The notes: a model not told the origin generated them from the letters alone. 64,000 nucleotides of DNA from Streptomyces sp. Tue6028 (GCF_002300165.1 NZ_MLCE01000035.1:62001-126000); one strand, 5' to 3'. Positions 17,837 to 27,142 are shown, counted from the stretch's first letter. Program-made: numbers and translations.

Positions 17837-18804
17837 CGCCCCGCCCCCACGAGCTCCGGGAGGTCCGCCACCGGTTCACCGGCGCGTGCCTGGGTGCGTC
17901 CCGCGGTCGTCGACGTCCGGTGCGGAAGGTGGATCACCGCGAGGGCGCCGCCGAGCAGCGCGGTCGCGACGATCGAGTCGAGCCAGTAGTGGTTCGCCGT
18001 GCCGACGATCACCAGCAGGGTGAGCAGCGGGTGCAGGAGCCAGAGCCCGCGCCATCGGGAGCGGGTGGCCGCGATCAGTCCGATCGCCACCATCAGCGCC
18101 CAGCCGAAGTGCAGCGACGGCATCGCCGCGAACTGGTTCGCCATCGAGTCGGTCGCCGGGTGCGCGCCGTACACCGTGGGGCCGTACACCTGACCGGTGT
18201 CCACGAGGCCCGCCGCGTCGAGCAGGCGCGGCGGGGCGAGCGGGAAGGCGAGGTGTCCCACGAGCGCGGCGGCGGTCACCGCGGCGAGGATCCGGCGGGC
18301 CCACACGTAGTGGACGGGGCGCCGCAGGTACAGCCAGATCAGGAAGGCCGCGGTCGCCGGGAAGTGGACGGTCGCGTAGTAGGTGTTCGCGAGGTGCACC
18401 AGGGTGTCGCTGTGCAGCAGCGCGCCCTGGACGGCGCCCTCGCCGGGGAGGTGGACGGCCCGTTCCAGGTCCCATACGTGGCCGGCGTTGCGGAAGGCCT
18501 CGGCCGTGTGGCCGGTGGCGAGCTGGCGGCCGACCTTGTAGACGACGAAGAGGCCCACGACGAGCAGCAGCTCACGCAGCAGCGGCGGCCGGGCCGAGGT
18601 GTCGTCGGGCTGCGAGGGACGGCGCGCCCCGGCCCGCGCGGTGCCCGCGTGCACACGCGGGCCGCCCTTGCGCGGGCGCGGCAGCGCGGCCGCGACGCGC
18701 GCGTACGCCCTGGTGGCGGTGCCCGTGGGCACCGCCACGCGTATGGCCGCGTCGGGCGGCTCCGGTTCCGCGGCGGACTCTCCAGGCTCGGTTCGGGAAT
18801 TCAT
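17833..18804 (-). CDS. PAP2-superfamily membrane phosphatase (inositolphosphotransferase-like)
   Basis: This is a 323-residue integral membrane protein. A charged N-terminus of about 80 residues is followed by six helices. The phosphatase signature appears as M-P-S-L-H-F-G-W and N-H-Y-W-L-D-S, which matches the PAP2_3 (Aur1/inositolphosphotransferase-like) branch. ATG 18804 follows a G-rich stretch that can serve as a ribosome site. It is divergent from the TetR gene across an operator array, so it is a candidate TetR target together with the DMT transporter gene. Confidence 0.82.
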   Translation of the reverse strand: MNSRTEPGESAAEPEPPDAAIRVAVPTGTATRAYARVAAALPRPRKGGPRVHAGTARAGARRPSQPDDTSARPPLLRELLLVVGLFVVYKVGRQLATGHTAEAFRNAGHVWDLERAVHLPGEGAVQGALLHSDTLVHLANTYYATVHFPATAAFLIWLYLRRPVHYVWARRILAAVTAAALVGHLAFPLAPPRLLDAAGLVDTGQVYGPTVYGAHPATDSMANQFAAMPSLHFGWALMVAIGLIAATRSRWRGLWLLHPLLTLLVIVGTANHYWLDSIVATALLGGALAVIHLPHRTSTTAGRTQARAGEPVADLPELVGAGR

Positions 18805-18854
18805 CCCCCGGCCCCCTTGCTGACGGTCTTGCTGGGTGGTGCGTGGTGAGCCCA

Positions 18855-18891
18855 GGACAGGATCCACTCGACAGAGAAGTGGGTCCTGTCC
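18855..18891. promoter_or_regulatory. Inverted repeat upstream of the PAP2 gene
   Basis: The arms GGACAGGATCCACT (18855-18868) and AGTGGGTCCTGTCC (18878-18891) are inverted copies with one mismatch, separated by 9 bases. The repeat lies 51 bases upstream of the PAP2 start and 10 bases before the operator array. It may be a second, unrelated operator or a transcript hairpin. Confidence 0.5.
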
Positions 18892-18900
18892 AAGGCTCAT

Positions 18901-18998
18901 CGATACGAGAGTGTACCGATACGTTGGTGTACCGATACGGGAGTGTACCGATACGCCACTGTACCGATACGAGGCCGTACCGGTACAGTGGCGTATCG
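18901..18998. promoter_or_regulatory. Array of six overlapping 18-bp dyad operators (16-bp period)
   Basis: Six consecutive sites starting at 18901, 18917, 18933, 18949, 18965 and 18981 all fit CGRTAC-N6-GTAYCG. Neighbouring sites share the terminal CG, giving a 16-bp period. Site 4 (CGATACGCCACTGTACCG) and site 6 (CGGTACAGTGGCGTATCG) are exact inverted copies. Conservation of the arms with free variation of the central bases is what protein-bound dyads show. The array ends 89 bases before the TetR gene, whose product is the likely binder. It may control both divergent transcripts. Confidence 0.75.
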
Positions 18999-19087
18999 AT
19001 TAGACTGTGTGAAGCCGACCACCGAGACGAGCCGGATTCCGTCCGGACTCGTTCAGGACCAGCCCGGATCCAATGAGGAGAAGAGCC

Positions 19088-19705
19088 ATGACGTCGCAGG
19101 CCGCGGACGGACCGGACTCGGTCGTCGCCTCGCGCCGCTCCAAGATCACGCCCGAGCGTGAGCAGGAGTTCTACGACGCCGTGCTCGATCACATCCGGGT
19201 CTGCGGGTACGAATCGCTCACGATGGAGGGCGTGGCCTCGAGCACCCGGTGCAGCAAGTCCACGCTGTACCGGCAGTGGCGCACCAAGCCCCAGCTCGTG
19301 GCGGCGGCGCTGCGCGCCAACCGCTGTCCGCGCTTCTCCGGCATCGACACCGGAACGCTCGCCGGGGACCTGCGCGCGGCGGCACGGGCCGCGGGCGAGT
19401 GGTCGGGGCGTGACAGCACCCAGCTCCTCCAGGGCCTCGGCCACGCCGTGACCCAGGACAGGGAGCTCCAGCAGGCGCTGCGCGACGCGCTCGTCGAACC
19501 CGAGGTCGCCGAGCTGAGGGAGATGATCCAGCGCGGGGTGGACCGCGGCGAGATCGCGGCCGACCATCCGGCGCTGGAGTTCATCCCCGCGCAGCTGCTC
19601 GGCGTGCTGCGGGTGCGCCCGCTCCTGGAGGGCCAGTACGCCGACGAGGCGTATCTCACAGAATTCGTCGAGGCCGTCGTGCTGCCCGCACTCGGCCTGA
19701 CCTGA
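19088..19705 (+). CDS. TetR-family transcriptional regulator
   Basis: This is a 205-residue protein. Its N-terminal HTH shows M-E-G-V-A-S-S-T-R-C-S-K-S-T-L-Y-R-Q-W, a close match to the TetR recognition region. The C-terminal ligand domain resembles TetR_C members with an E-G-Q-Y-A-D-E motif. ATG 19088 is chosen because GAGGAGAAG precedes it; an in-frame ATG at 19073 lies inside that ribosome site. It probably represses itself and the divergent PAP2-DMT genes through the six-site array. The inducer is unknown. Confidence 0.88.
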   Translation: MTSQAADGPDSVVASRRSKITPEREQEFYDAVLDHIRVCGYESLTMEGVASSTRCSKSTLYRQWRTKPQLVAAALRANRCPRFSGIDTGTLAGDLRAAARAAGEWSGRDSTQLLQGLGHAVTQDRELQQALRDALVEPEVAELREMIQRGVDRGEIAADHPALEFIPAQLLGVLRVRPLLEGQYADEAYLTEFVEAVVLPALGLT

Positions 19706-19845
19706 GACTCAGGTCGCCGTCCGCGGGATGACCGGACGTCGGCCTGTACCGCGCCGCACCGTGGGGACGGGGGCGGCGCGCACCCCCCGGCCGGGTGGGG
19801 TTCCCCTTGAGCGGAGGGGCGCTCCACCCGGCCGATCCAAGCCCG

Positions 19846-19883
19846 CACCGCTCCCGGGACCCGGCGGGGTCCCCGGAGCGGTG
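19846..19883. terminator. Bidirectional terminator hairpin
   Basis: The 17-bp arms begin CACCGCTCC and end GGAGCGGTG, with one internal mismatch and a 4-base loop. The hairpin lies between the convergent TetR and DUF2510 genes, 5 bases from the latter's stop. Confidence 0.75.
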
Positions 19884-19887
19884 AGGG

Positions 19888-20835
19888 TCACACGTTCTGG
19901 CCGTTGCCGCCGGCTCCCGGCGCGGCCTTGATGCCCTTGGTGATCGTGTCGATCACCGACAGCTCGGGCGCCTTGGAGCTGACGTCGATGCCGAAGCGCA
20001 CCACGACGAGGCTCTTGGGCACCACCGGGGACGGGAAGACGAGCGACTCGACGTAGCCGTCGTCGCCCTTGCTCGTCACGACCTTCCAGCGGACCAGATA
20101 GCCCTTCTCGCCTGCCACCGTGACCGCCTTGGAGGCGAGTTCGGTGTGCGAGGTGATCGTGCCGTACCCCTCGCCGTACGACTCCTTGGCGTTCTTGGCG
20201 ATGTCCTCCTTGGCGGCCGCCTCCGCGGTGGTCGCCTTCAGGCCCTGCGCCAGGGCGGGAGCCGAGTAGGCGCCGCCCCGCTGGCAGTTCTGCGAGGTGT
20301 CGCCGGGGCACTTGTAGGTGTCCTTCGTGGAGACCGAGGCTCCGGCCTGCATGCTGCGGCCCGTCCAGCCGTCCGGCACCGGGAGACTGATGCCGCTGAG
20401 CCCGTCGGTCGCGTAGCCGTCCTCGGTCTGCGGCTGTCCGGACCGGTCGGGGGCCGGTGACCGGCCCTCGGGTCCGCCCTGGCCGTCCCCCGGTCCGCCG
20501 CTGCCGCCCGGGCCGTTCGGCCCCGCGGGGCCCTGGGAGTTCGCGCTGCCGCCGTCGTCCTTGGTGAGGGCGTACACGCCGCCGCCGATGCCCGCCAGGA
20601 CCGCGATCGCGGCGGCCACGGCTATGGCCGTGCGCAGCCCGCGCCGCGGACGGGACTGCGGAGAGGCCGGGTACGGTCCGGCCGCGGGGTACGCCGGAGG
20701 ACCCCAGGGAGCGGCCGATCCGACCGGGCGGGTCTGGTCCGTCCATGCCATACCGTCCCACCAGCGCTCGGTGGCGGGAGCGTCACTTGTCTGCCCCGGG
20801 TCGGGATACCAGCCGGGAGGAGTCGCCTGCGTCAT
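19888..20835 (-). CDS. DUF2510 membrane-anchored protein of unknown function
   Basis: This is a protein of about 315 residues. An N-terminal DUF2510 motif (G-W-Y-P-D-P ... R-W-W-D-G-x-x-W-T) is followed by a Pro-rich stretch, one membrane helix (about 70-90) and a Gly/Pro-rich linker. An extracellular domain of about 180 residues contains two Cys, suggesting a disulfide. ATG 20835 is preferred; GTG 20844 would add three residues. The outer domain is not a family I can name. Confidence 0.75.
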   Translation of the reverse strand: MTQATPPGWYPDPGQTSDAPATERWWDGMAWTDQTRPVGSAAPWGPPAYPAAGPYPASPQSRPRRGLRTAIAVAAAIAVLAGIGGGVYALTKDDGGSANSQGPAGPNGPGGSGGPGDGQGGPEGRSPAPDRSGQPQTEDGYATDGLSGISLPVPDGWTGRSMQAGASVSTKDTYKCPGDTSQNCQRGGAYSAPALAQGLKATTAEAAAKEDIAKNAKESYGEGYGTITSHTELASKAVTVAGEKGYLVRWKVVTSKGDDGYVESLVFPSPVVPKSLVVVRFGIDVSSKAPELSVIDTITKGIKAAPGAGGNGQNV

Positions 20836-20889
20836 GGTGCCCACCGTATGAGCCCCGGGTGAAAGGCGGATGAGAGGGTGCCCCGGGAA

Positions 20890-22044
20890 TCACTTCAGCA
20901 CGAGCCGGACCGGCGCCCGGTCGGCGGGCGGCGGCAGCCGCAGCCCGCCGCGGCCCGGGGTGATCGAACCGAGCACGCTCGGGTGCCGCGCCCCGGTGCT
21001 CGTCGGTTCCGTGCCCGCCAGCCCGTGCAGCGTCAGGAAGCCCAGCACGGCGAAGGCGTACGCCTCCTTGGCGTCCGAGGGGAGCCCCAGCTCGTCGGAG
21101 GTGAGCAACGGCACACCCGGCAGTTCCGCGTCCAGCATCGCCATGAGGGTGGGATTGCGGGTTCCGCCGCCCGAGGCGATCACCTCGGTGGCCCCGACCC
21201 CGCGCACCGCGTCCGCGACCGTGCGGGCGGTGAGCCGGGTGAGGGTCGCGATGACGTCCTCGGCGGTGAGCGTGCCGAAACCCGCCAGGGCGTCCCGCAG
21301 ATAGCCGAGGTGGAACAGTTCCTTGCCGGTCGTCTTGGGCGCGGGCAGCGCGTAGTACGGCTCGTCGAGCAGGCGGCGCAGCAGGGGTTCGTGGACGCTG
21401 CCGCGGGCGGCCAGCGCTCCGTCCACGTCGTAGGCCAGGCTCCCTCCGCTCAGTCCCCGGGCGGCCGCGTCGACGAGCGCGCACGCCGGGCCCGTGTCGA
21501 AGGCGGTGCCGTCGGGTGCGGTGAGGTTGGCGATGCCGCCGAGGTTCAGGGCGACCGGCGCGCCCGGTCTGCCGCGCAGCCACAGCAGGTCGATCAGGCT
21601 CACCAGTGGCGCGCCCTGGCCGCCCGCGGCGATGTCGCGGGGGCGGAAGTCGGCGACGACGGGCAGCCCGGTCGCCTCGGCGATCCACGCGGGCTGACCG
21701 AGCTGGAGGCTGCCGCGGACCTGCCCGCCCTCGGTCCAGTGGTAGACCGTCTGGCCGTGCGAGGCGACCAACTCGGCCGATCCGCCGCACAGTTCACGAT
21801 CCGCGCGCACGGCCGCCGCCGCGAAGGAGTGCCCGATCAGCGTGTCCAGCCGGCACACCTCGGCCAGGCTGGTCGTGGCCGGGGGCAGCGCCGCCGCGAG
21901 GGCCTCGCGCAGGGCCGCGTCGTACTCCTCGCCGACGAGCCCGAGCGGGCGCAGGACGAGGCTGTCCCCGTCGAGCGTCAGCTCGGCCGCCGCCGCGTCG
22001 ATCGCGTCGTACGACGTGCCGGACATCAGGCCGATCACCCGCAC
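20890..22044 (-). CDS. anmK: Anhydro-N-acetylmuramic acid kinase
   Basis: This is a 384-residue sugar kinase beginning V-R-V-I-G-L-M-S-G-T-S-Y-D, the AnmK phosphate-binding signature. It also has G-Q-T-V-Y-H, N-L-G-G-I-A-N and D-T-G-P. It converts 1,6-anhydro-MurNAc to MurNAc-6-phosphate in cell-wall recycling. The GTG start at 22044 has AGAGGAG 8-9 nt upstream. It follows the MFS gene by 4 bases and is clearly in the same operon, which suggests that the transporter handles a muropeptide sugar or related compound. Confidence 0.92.
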   Translation of the reverse strand: MRVIGLMSGTSYDAIDAAAAELTLDGDSLVLRPLGLVGEEYDAALREALAAALPPATTSLAEVCRLDTLIGHSFAAAAVRADRELCGGSAELVASHGQTVYHWTEGGQVRGSLQLGQPAWIAEATGLPVVADFRPRDIAAGGQGAPLVSLIDLLWLRGRPGAPVALNLGGIANLTAPDGTAFDTGPACALVDAAARGLSGGSLAYDVDGALAARGSVHEPLLRRLLDEPYYALPAPKTTGKELFHLGYLRDALAGFGTLTAEDVIATLTRLTARTVADAVRGVGATEVIASGGGTRNPTLMAMLDAELPGVPLLTSDELGLPSDAKEAYAFAVLGFLTLHGLAGTEPTSTGARHPSVLGSITPGRGGLRLPPPADRAPVRLVLK

Positions 22045-22048
22045 CTGA

Positions 22049-23377
22049 TCAACTCCTCTGGATCTCCTGGCTCTTGACGAGCGTACGCGGACGCCTGCCG
22101 AGCGTGGCGAGCGCGAGGACGCTGACGGCGCAGGTCGCCGCCGCGTAGTACCCGGGGATGTCCACGCTCCCCGTCCGCTTGATCGTCTCCGTGATGATGA
22201 GCCCCGCACAGCCCGAGAACACCGCATTGGACAAGGCGTAGGCGAGTCCCAGGCCCGTGTAGCGGACGCTCGTCGGGAACATCTCGGAGAGCATCGCGGG
22301 CCCCGGACCCGCCATCAGCCCGACGACGGCACCCGCCACGAGTACGGCGGCCCCCTTCACCGCGTTCGACGCCCCGGGTTCCTGAAGGAGGTTGAGCAGC
22401 GGGACCGCGAGCACGGTGACCAGGACGGCTCCCGTGAGCATCACCGGGCGGCGCCCGACGCGGTCGCTGAGCAGACCCGCCGGGACGATCGTGAGCGCGA
22501 AGCCGAGGTTGGCGAGGACCGTGGCGAGCAACGCCTGCCGGAAACTCGCGTTCAGGCTGCTCTGCAGGTAGGAGGGGAGGACGACGAGGAAGGTGTAGCC
22601 GGCCGCGGCCCAGCCCATGACGCGCGCGGCGCCGAGCGTGATCGCCCGGGCGACCTCGCGGCGCGGCGGCCGCTCCCGTGCTTCCTCGCCCGCAGACTCG
22701 CGCCGGAAGGAGGGCGTCTCGTCCAGCCGGAGCCGCAGCCACAGCGCGCCGAGGCCCAGCGGCAGTGTCAGCAGGAACGGCAGCCGCCAGCCCCACGCCT
22801 CCAGCGCCCGCGCGTCCAGGACCGTGGCCAGCAGCGCCGCCACGCCCGCGCCGCCCAGCAGGCCCAGCGCGACCGTGAACGACTGCCACGACCCGTACAG
22901 TCCGCGCCGGCCCGGCGGGGCGAACTCCGTCATCACCGAGACCGCGCCGCCGAACTCGCCGCCCGCGGACAGTCCTTGGAGCACCCGCAGGAAGGTGAGC
23001 AGCCAGGGGGCGAGGGCGCCGACGGTGGCGTACGTGGGGAGCGCGCCGATCAGGGTCGTCGCCGCCGTCATCAGCACGATCACCAGGATCAGCACCGGCC
23101 GCCGCCCGATCCGGTCCCCGAGCCGCCCGAACAGCGCCGCTCCCACCGGACGGAAGAAGAACGCCAGTGCGAACGACGCGTACGTCTTGACCAGGCCCTC
23201 GACCTCGCTGCCGCCCTCCGGGGTGAAGAAGCGGGCCGCGATGACCGTCGCGAAGTAGCCGTAGACCCCGAACTCGTACCACTCGATGAAGTTGCCCACG
23301 GAGCCCGCGAGCAGTGCTCTGCGGGAGTGCTCGGGCTGCGCGGCGCGCAGGTCCGGGTCGTGCGCGGGGGCGCTCAT
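22049..23377 (-). CDS. MHS-family MFS transporter (ProP/KgtP type)
   Basis: This is a 442-residue protein with twelve predicted membrane helices. The opening G-N-F-I-E-W-Y-E-F-G-V-Y-G is the hallmark of the metabolite:H+ symporter subfamily. G-R-L-G-D-R-I-G-R-R after helix 2 is the MFS signature, repeated as S-D-R-V-G-R-R in the second half. GGGAGG precedes ATG 23377. Known relatives carry small organic acids or betaines. The anmK partner makes a cell-wall sugar cargo possible but unproven. Confidence 0.86.
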   Translation of the reverse strand: MSAPAHDPDLRAAQPEHSRRALLAGSVGNFIEWYEFGVYGYFATVIAARFFTPEGGSEVEGLVKTYASFALAFFFRPVGAALFGRLGDRIGRRPVLILVIVLMTAATTLIGALPTYATVGALAPWLLTFLRVLQGLSAGGEFGGAVSVMTEFAPPGRRGLYGSWQSFTVALGLLGGAGVAALLATVLDARALEAWGWRLPFLLTLPLGLGALWLRLRLDETPSFRRESAGEEARERPPRREVARAITLGAARVMGWAAAGYTFLVVLPSYLQSSLNASFRQALLATVLANLGFALTIVPAGLLSDRVGRRPVMLTGAVLVTVLAVPLLNLLQEPGASNAVKGAAVLVAGAVVGLMAGPGPAMLSEMFPTSVRYTGLGLAYALSNAVFSGCAGLIITETIKRTGSVDIPGYYAAATCAVSVLALATLGRRPRTLVKSQEIQRS

Positions 23378-23441
23378 GCCGGTTCCTCCCGGGGGCGTGC
23401 CGGGGCCGGGCGGTCCCGGCCGGAGGCGGAGACTGATGTTG

Positions 23442-23486
23442 GAAAGTTAGCTTCATTTCCGGGCCCGCCGACTGTCAATAACTTTC
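23442..23486. promoter_or_regulatory. Candidate operator upstream of the MFS-anmK operon
   Basis: GAAAGTTA (23442-23449) and TAACTTTC (23479-23486) are perfect inverted 8-mers separated by 29 bases, in an unusually A/T-rich patch 65-109 bases upstream of the MFS start. RpiR/MurR-type regulators of amino-sugar genes bind GAAA/TTTC-type dyads, which would suit anmK. The link is an inference. Confidence 0.45.
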
Positions 23487-23637
23487 ACACATGCTGGTGG
23501 ACGACCCGTGGCGTCGCCTCCGGAACCCCACTGTCACCCGTCTCGGGAACAGCTCCGCGGAGGCACCTCCACCGGGGCTTCCAGGCGGCTACGCTCGTTT
23601 CCAGCACGTCGTTCGGGTGACCTGGGGAGGTAGCGGG

Positions 23638-26305
23638 ATGACGGAGGCACGACCCGGAGCGGTCGCCTCGGCTTCCCTGTGGGAGCGCGACGAGGAAGTC
23701 GCCACCCTCGAAGAGGCGATCGGTGCGCTGCGCGCGGATTCGGCGTCCTCGGGGAGCCTGTTGGTGTTCACCGGCGAGGCGGGGCTCGGCAAGACCGCCC
23801 TCCTCGCCGAGGCGCGCCGGATCGCGGAGAGCAGCGGCTGCGCCGTGTGGTCGGCACGCGGCGGCGAGACCGTCACGTCCGTCCCGTTCAACGTCGTGCG
23901 GCAGTTGCTCCAGCCCGCCCTCGTCTCGCTGCTGCCGGAGGAGGCGCGCGAGTATCTCGGCGACTGGTACGACATCGCCGGCCCCGCCCTCGGCATAACG
24001 GAACCGGGCGACCGACAGCCCGACCCGCAGGGCGTGTGCGACGGGCTCGTCGCCGCGGTGCGACGGCTCGCCAAGCGCGACTGGCCGCTCGTGCTGCTCA
24101 TCGACGACGCGCACTGGGCCGACCAGGAGACCCTGCGCTGGCTCGCCGCGTTCGCCGAGCGCCTCGACGACCTCTCCGTCCTCGTCGTGGTCGCCCGCAG
24201 GCCCGGCGGGGTGAGCGGCGAGAGCGCCCGGCTGCTCGACGCCGTCGCCGCGACGGCCCTCCCGATCGCCACACTGAACGCACTGACCCCGACGGCTGCC
24301 GCCGGACTGACCCGCGCCACCCTCGGGGAACACGCAGACGCGCCGTTCTGCCGCGAGGTGTGGGCGGTCACCGGCGGAAACCCCTACGAGACCGTCGAAC
24401 TGCTCGCCAAGGTGCAGGACAGCGACCTGGAGCCGGTCGAGGGCTCCGCCGCCGACCTGCGCGACCTGAACCGCTCGGCCCGTGGCCGCGGGCTCGTCGC
24501 CCGCCTCGAAGGACTCGGTATCGACGCCACCCGGTTCGCCTGGGCGGCGGCCATACTCGGCACCGGCATCTCCCTCGACCTCGCCGCCCAGCTCGCCGGC
24601 ATGCAGACCGACGACGCGCATCGCTGCACCGAACTGCTCGGCGCCGCCCGCATCCTGACCAGGGTCGACCCCGCGAGCGGCCAAGTGGCCGACGGCGAGC
24701 TGGAGTTCGTGCACCCGCTCATCGCGACCGCGGTCTACCGCTCCATCCCGGACGCCCTGCGCACCGCGATGCACGGCCAGGCCGCCTGGGCCGTCACCGA
24801 GTCCGGGCGCGGCGCCGCCGCGGCCTCCCGCCACCTCCTCGAAGTGCACCCCGACGACGACCCCGAACTCGTCGAGCAGATGCGCGAGGCGGCCCGCGAA
24901 CACCTCGCCGTCGGCGCGCCCGACGCGGCCAGGCGCTGCCTGGAGCGGGCCCTGAAGGAGCCCCCGCTCCCCGAGGTGCACGCCCGCGTCCTCTACGAAC
25001 TGGGCTGCGCCACCCTCCTGACCGCCCCCGCCAGGACGATCGGCCATCTGCGTGCCGCCCTCGAACGGCCCGGCCTCGACGACGGCATGCGGGTCGACGC
25101 CGTGTTCCGGCTCTCCCAGGCGCTGCTCCACAACGACCAGCTGGAGGAAGCGGTCCGCACGGTCGACGCGGAGGCCGACCGGCTCCCTCCGGGCCCCGCC
25201 CGGATGCGGCTCCAGGCCGTCCACTACATGTGGGAAGGCATCCACGCGGGCGAGGAACGCTCCGGACACTCCCGCGGACTCGCCGAACTCGTCCAGACCT
25301 GCACCGGACGCGACAACTCCGAACGCGCGCTGCTGATACTGCGCGGCTTCGACGCGATGACCCGCGGTGAGAACGCGGAGGAGGTCGTGGAGCTGTGCGA
25401 CCGCGCCCTCGTCAACGGCCGCCTCGCACCGGGCCTCGGCTGGACCGACACCGAGTGGGGCGTCGAACTCCTCCTGATGCTGGGCAGCGCCTACGCGTAC
25501 GCCGACCGGCTCGACCGCGCCGAAAGCCTCTTCAGCGAGGCCCTGCGCGCCTATGTGAAGTCCGGCTGGAGCGGCGGCCACCAGTCCCTGGCCAACGCCT
25601 ACCTCGGACTCGCGCACCGCAGGCGGGGCCGGCTCACCGACGCGGAGCACTACCAGCGCGAATCACTGCGCCTCGCCGAGCGGGTCGGCCGCGGCCTTCC
25701 CCTGTACTGGTCGGCGACCTGCGGGCTCATCGACACGCTGCTCGCCCGCGGCCACGTCCAGGAGGCCGCCGAGATCGCCGAACGCTACGGCTTCGCCCCG
25801 CCCTACCCGTCCACGATCGTGCTGCCCGACACCCGCTCCGTACGCGGCCGTCTGCTGCTCGCCGCCGGCCGCACGAAGGAAGGCGTCAACGAACTGGAGG
25901 CGGCGGAGAAGGCCGCCGGGGCGCGTGGCCACCACAACAACCGTGCTCGCTCCCTGGGCTCTCGACCTCGCCCGGGCCCTCGCCACCGAGGACCCGGTAC
26001 GCGCCGCCGCGTTGTCGGCGGACGCCCGGCGGCAGGCCGAGCGGTTCGGCACCGACACGGCCATCGGCGAGGCGCTGCGCTGTGCGGCGGCCCTGGAGAC
26101 GGGCCAGCGGGCGGTGCGGCTGGCCGCCCAGGCGGTCACCTATCTGGAGGCCTCCCCGTGCCAGTACGAACACGCGGCGGCCCGCGTCGAGTACGGCATC
26201 CTGTCCCGCTCCGTGACCGAGCTCAACAAGGGCCTGACGCTGGCCCGTTCGTGCGGCGCGAACGGACTCGTGACCCAGGCGGAGTACGCCCTGCGGACCC
26301 TGTAG
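23638..26305 (+). pseudogene. Large LuxR-type (LAL) ATPase regulator gene, frameshifted and without HTH
   Basis: The frame from ATG 23638 (ribosome site GGGGAGG) encodes a STAND-type ATPase with Walker A G-E-A-G-L-G-K-T (residues 46-53) and Walker B L-L-I-D-D-A-H-W. TPR-like helices follow, as in LAL/MalT-type regulators. Near 25936 the LAL-like sequence jumps one frame. Before it reads G-A-R-G-H-H-N-N; after it, in the next frame, V-L-A-P-W-A-L-D-L-A-R-A-L-A continues to a stop at 26303-26305. One missing C (giving H-N-N-P-V-L-A-P-W) would restore a protein of about 888 residues. Even then there is no C-terminal LuxR HTH. A sequencing error is possible; otherwise this is a decayed regulator. 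Confidence 0.7.
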
Positions 26306-26328
26306 CCCGTCGGACGGCGTCGGCGGCC

Positions 26329-26352
26329 GACCGGACGGCACCCCGTCCGGTC
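26329..26352. terminator. Bidirectional terminator hairpin
   Basis: A perfect 10-bp stem, GACCGGACGG / CCGTCCGGTC, with a 4-base loop lies between the frameshifted regulator gene and the convergent SDR gene. It overlaps the SDR stop codon. Its position supports 26305 as the true end of the upstream gene. Confidence 0.75.
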
Positions 26353-27142
26353 AGGCGCCGAGCAGTCGCTCCGTCGTCTCCTCCAGTCGCGCGCGGACCT
26401 CCGGGTCGTACGCCGCCGCGTGTGCCCGGGACGGCTTCGTCCCGTCGAAGTACCCGCCCGACCCGAGCTCCCGCGTCGCGAGGGCGATCACACCCGCCGC
26501 GCCGTCCGCCACCGTGGACCAGGGAGTGACACCGGCATCCCGGACCATCGCCGTGTCCATGTAGGTGGCCGGATGCAGGACGTTCACCGAGACGCCACTG
26601 CCCGCCAGTTCCCCGGCCAGCGTGAACGTGTGCGCGGCCAGGGCGAACTTGCTGCGGCAGTACGCCGACACACCGTCGTAGCCCCGGGTGAACTCCGGGT
26701 CGGCGAAGTCCAGCGGCTCCTGCCCCGCCGAGCCGACGTTGACGACGCGCGAGGGGGCGTTCGCGCGCAGCGTGGGCAGCAGCGCGCGGGTGAGGACGAC
26801 CGGTGCCAGATGGTTGACGGCGAGCCGCAGCTCGTGGCCGTCGAGGCCCACCTCGCGGCCGGAGCCCCGCGCACCGGCGCCCACACCGGCGTTGTTGACC
26901 AGCACGTCGAGACGGGGATGTGCGGCGGCGACCTCCTCGGCCAGCCGCCGGACCTGCGCCGTCGAGGCGAGGTCGGCGACGAACCCGTGCGCCTCGCCCT
27001 CCGCGCACAGCTCCGCGACGAGCGCCCGCGTCCGCTCCGGATCACGTCCGTGGGCGAGGACGACGTGACCGGAGCGGACCAGCTCGAAGGCGACGTGACG
27101 GCCGAGGCCGGAGGTGGCGCCGGTGATCAGGACAGTGGACAC
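26351..27142 (-). CDS. Short-chain dehydrogenase/reductase (retinol dehydrogenase-like)
   Basis: This is a 263-residue classical SDR. It has the T-G-A-T-S-G-L-G nucleotide motif at residues 7-14, N-N-A-G at about 89, an S in V-G-S-A-G, and the catalytic Y-x3-K as Y-C-R-S-K. It resembles the WW-domain/retinol dehydrogenase-like branch often used on lipophilic alcohols. The substrate is unknown. It stands alone between a terminator and the pca operon. Confidence 0.85.
   Translation of the reverse strand: MSTVLITGATSGLGRHVAFELVRSGHVVLAHGRDPERTRALVAELCAEGEAHGFVADLASTAQVRRLAEEVAAAHPRLDVLVNNAGVGAGARGSGREVGLDGHELRLAVNHLAPVVLTRALLPTLRANAPSRVVNVGSAGQEPLDFADPEFTRGYDGVSAYCRSKFALAAHTFTLAGELAGSGVSVNVLHPATYMDTAMVRDAGVTPWSTVADGAAGVIALATRELGSGGYFDGTKPSRAHAAAYDPEVRARLEETTERLLGA

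Noticed and set aside
18901..18998. CRISPR-like reading of the 16-bp repeats
   Set aside because: Units are too short, spacers are 4-6 bases, no cas genes are present, and each unit is a protein-binding-type dyad.
23485..25650. Minus-strand open frame of about 720 codons
   Set aside because: It lies opposite the LAL gene, has Gly/Arg/Val-rich composition typical of antisense frames, and no domain motif.
26306..26529. Extension of the original LAL frame to 26529
   Set aside because: Composition becomes Arg/Pro-rich, LAL-like sequence has moved to the next frame, and the extension would cross the terminator and the convergent SDR gene.
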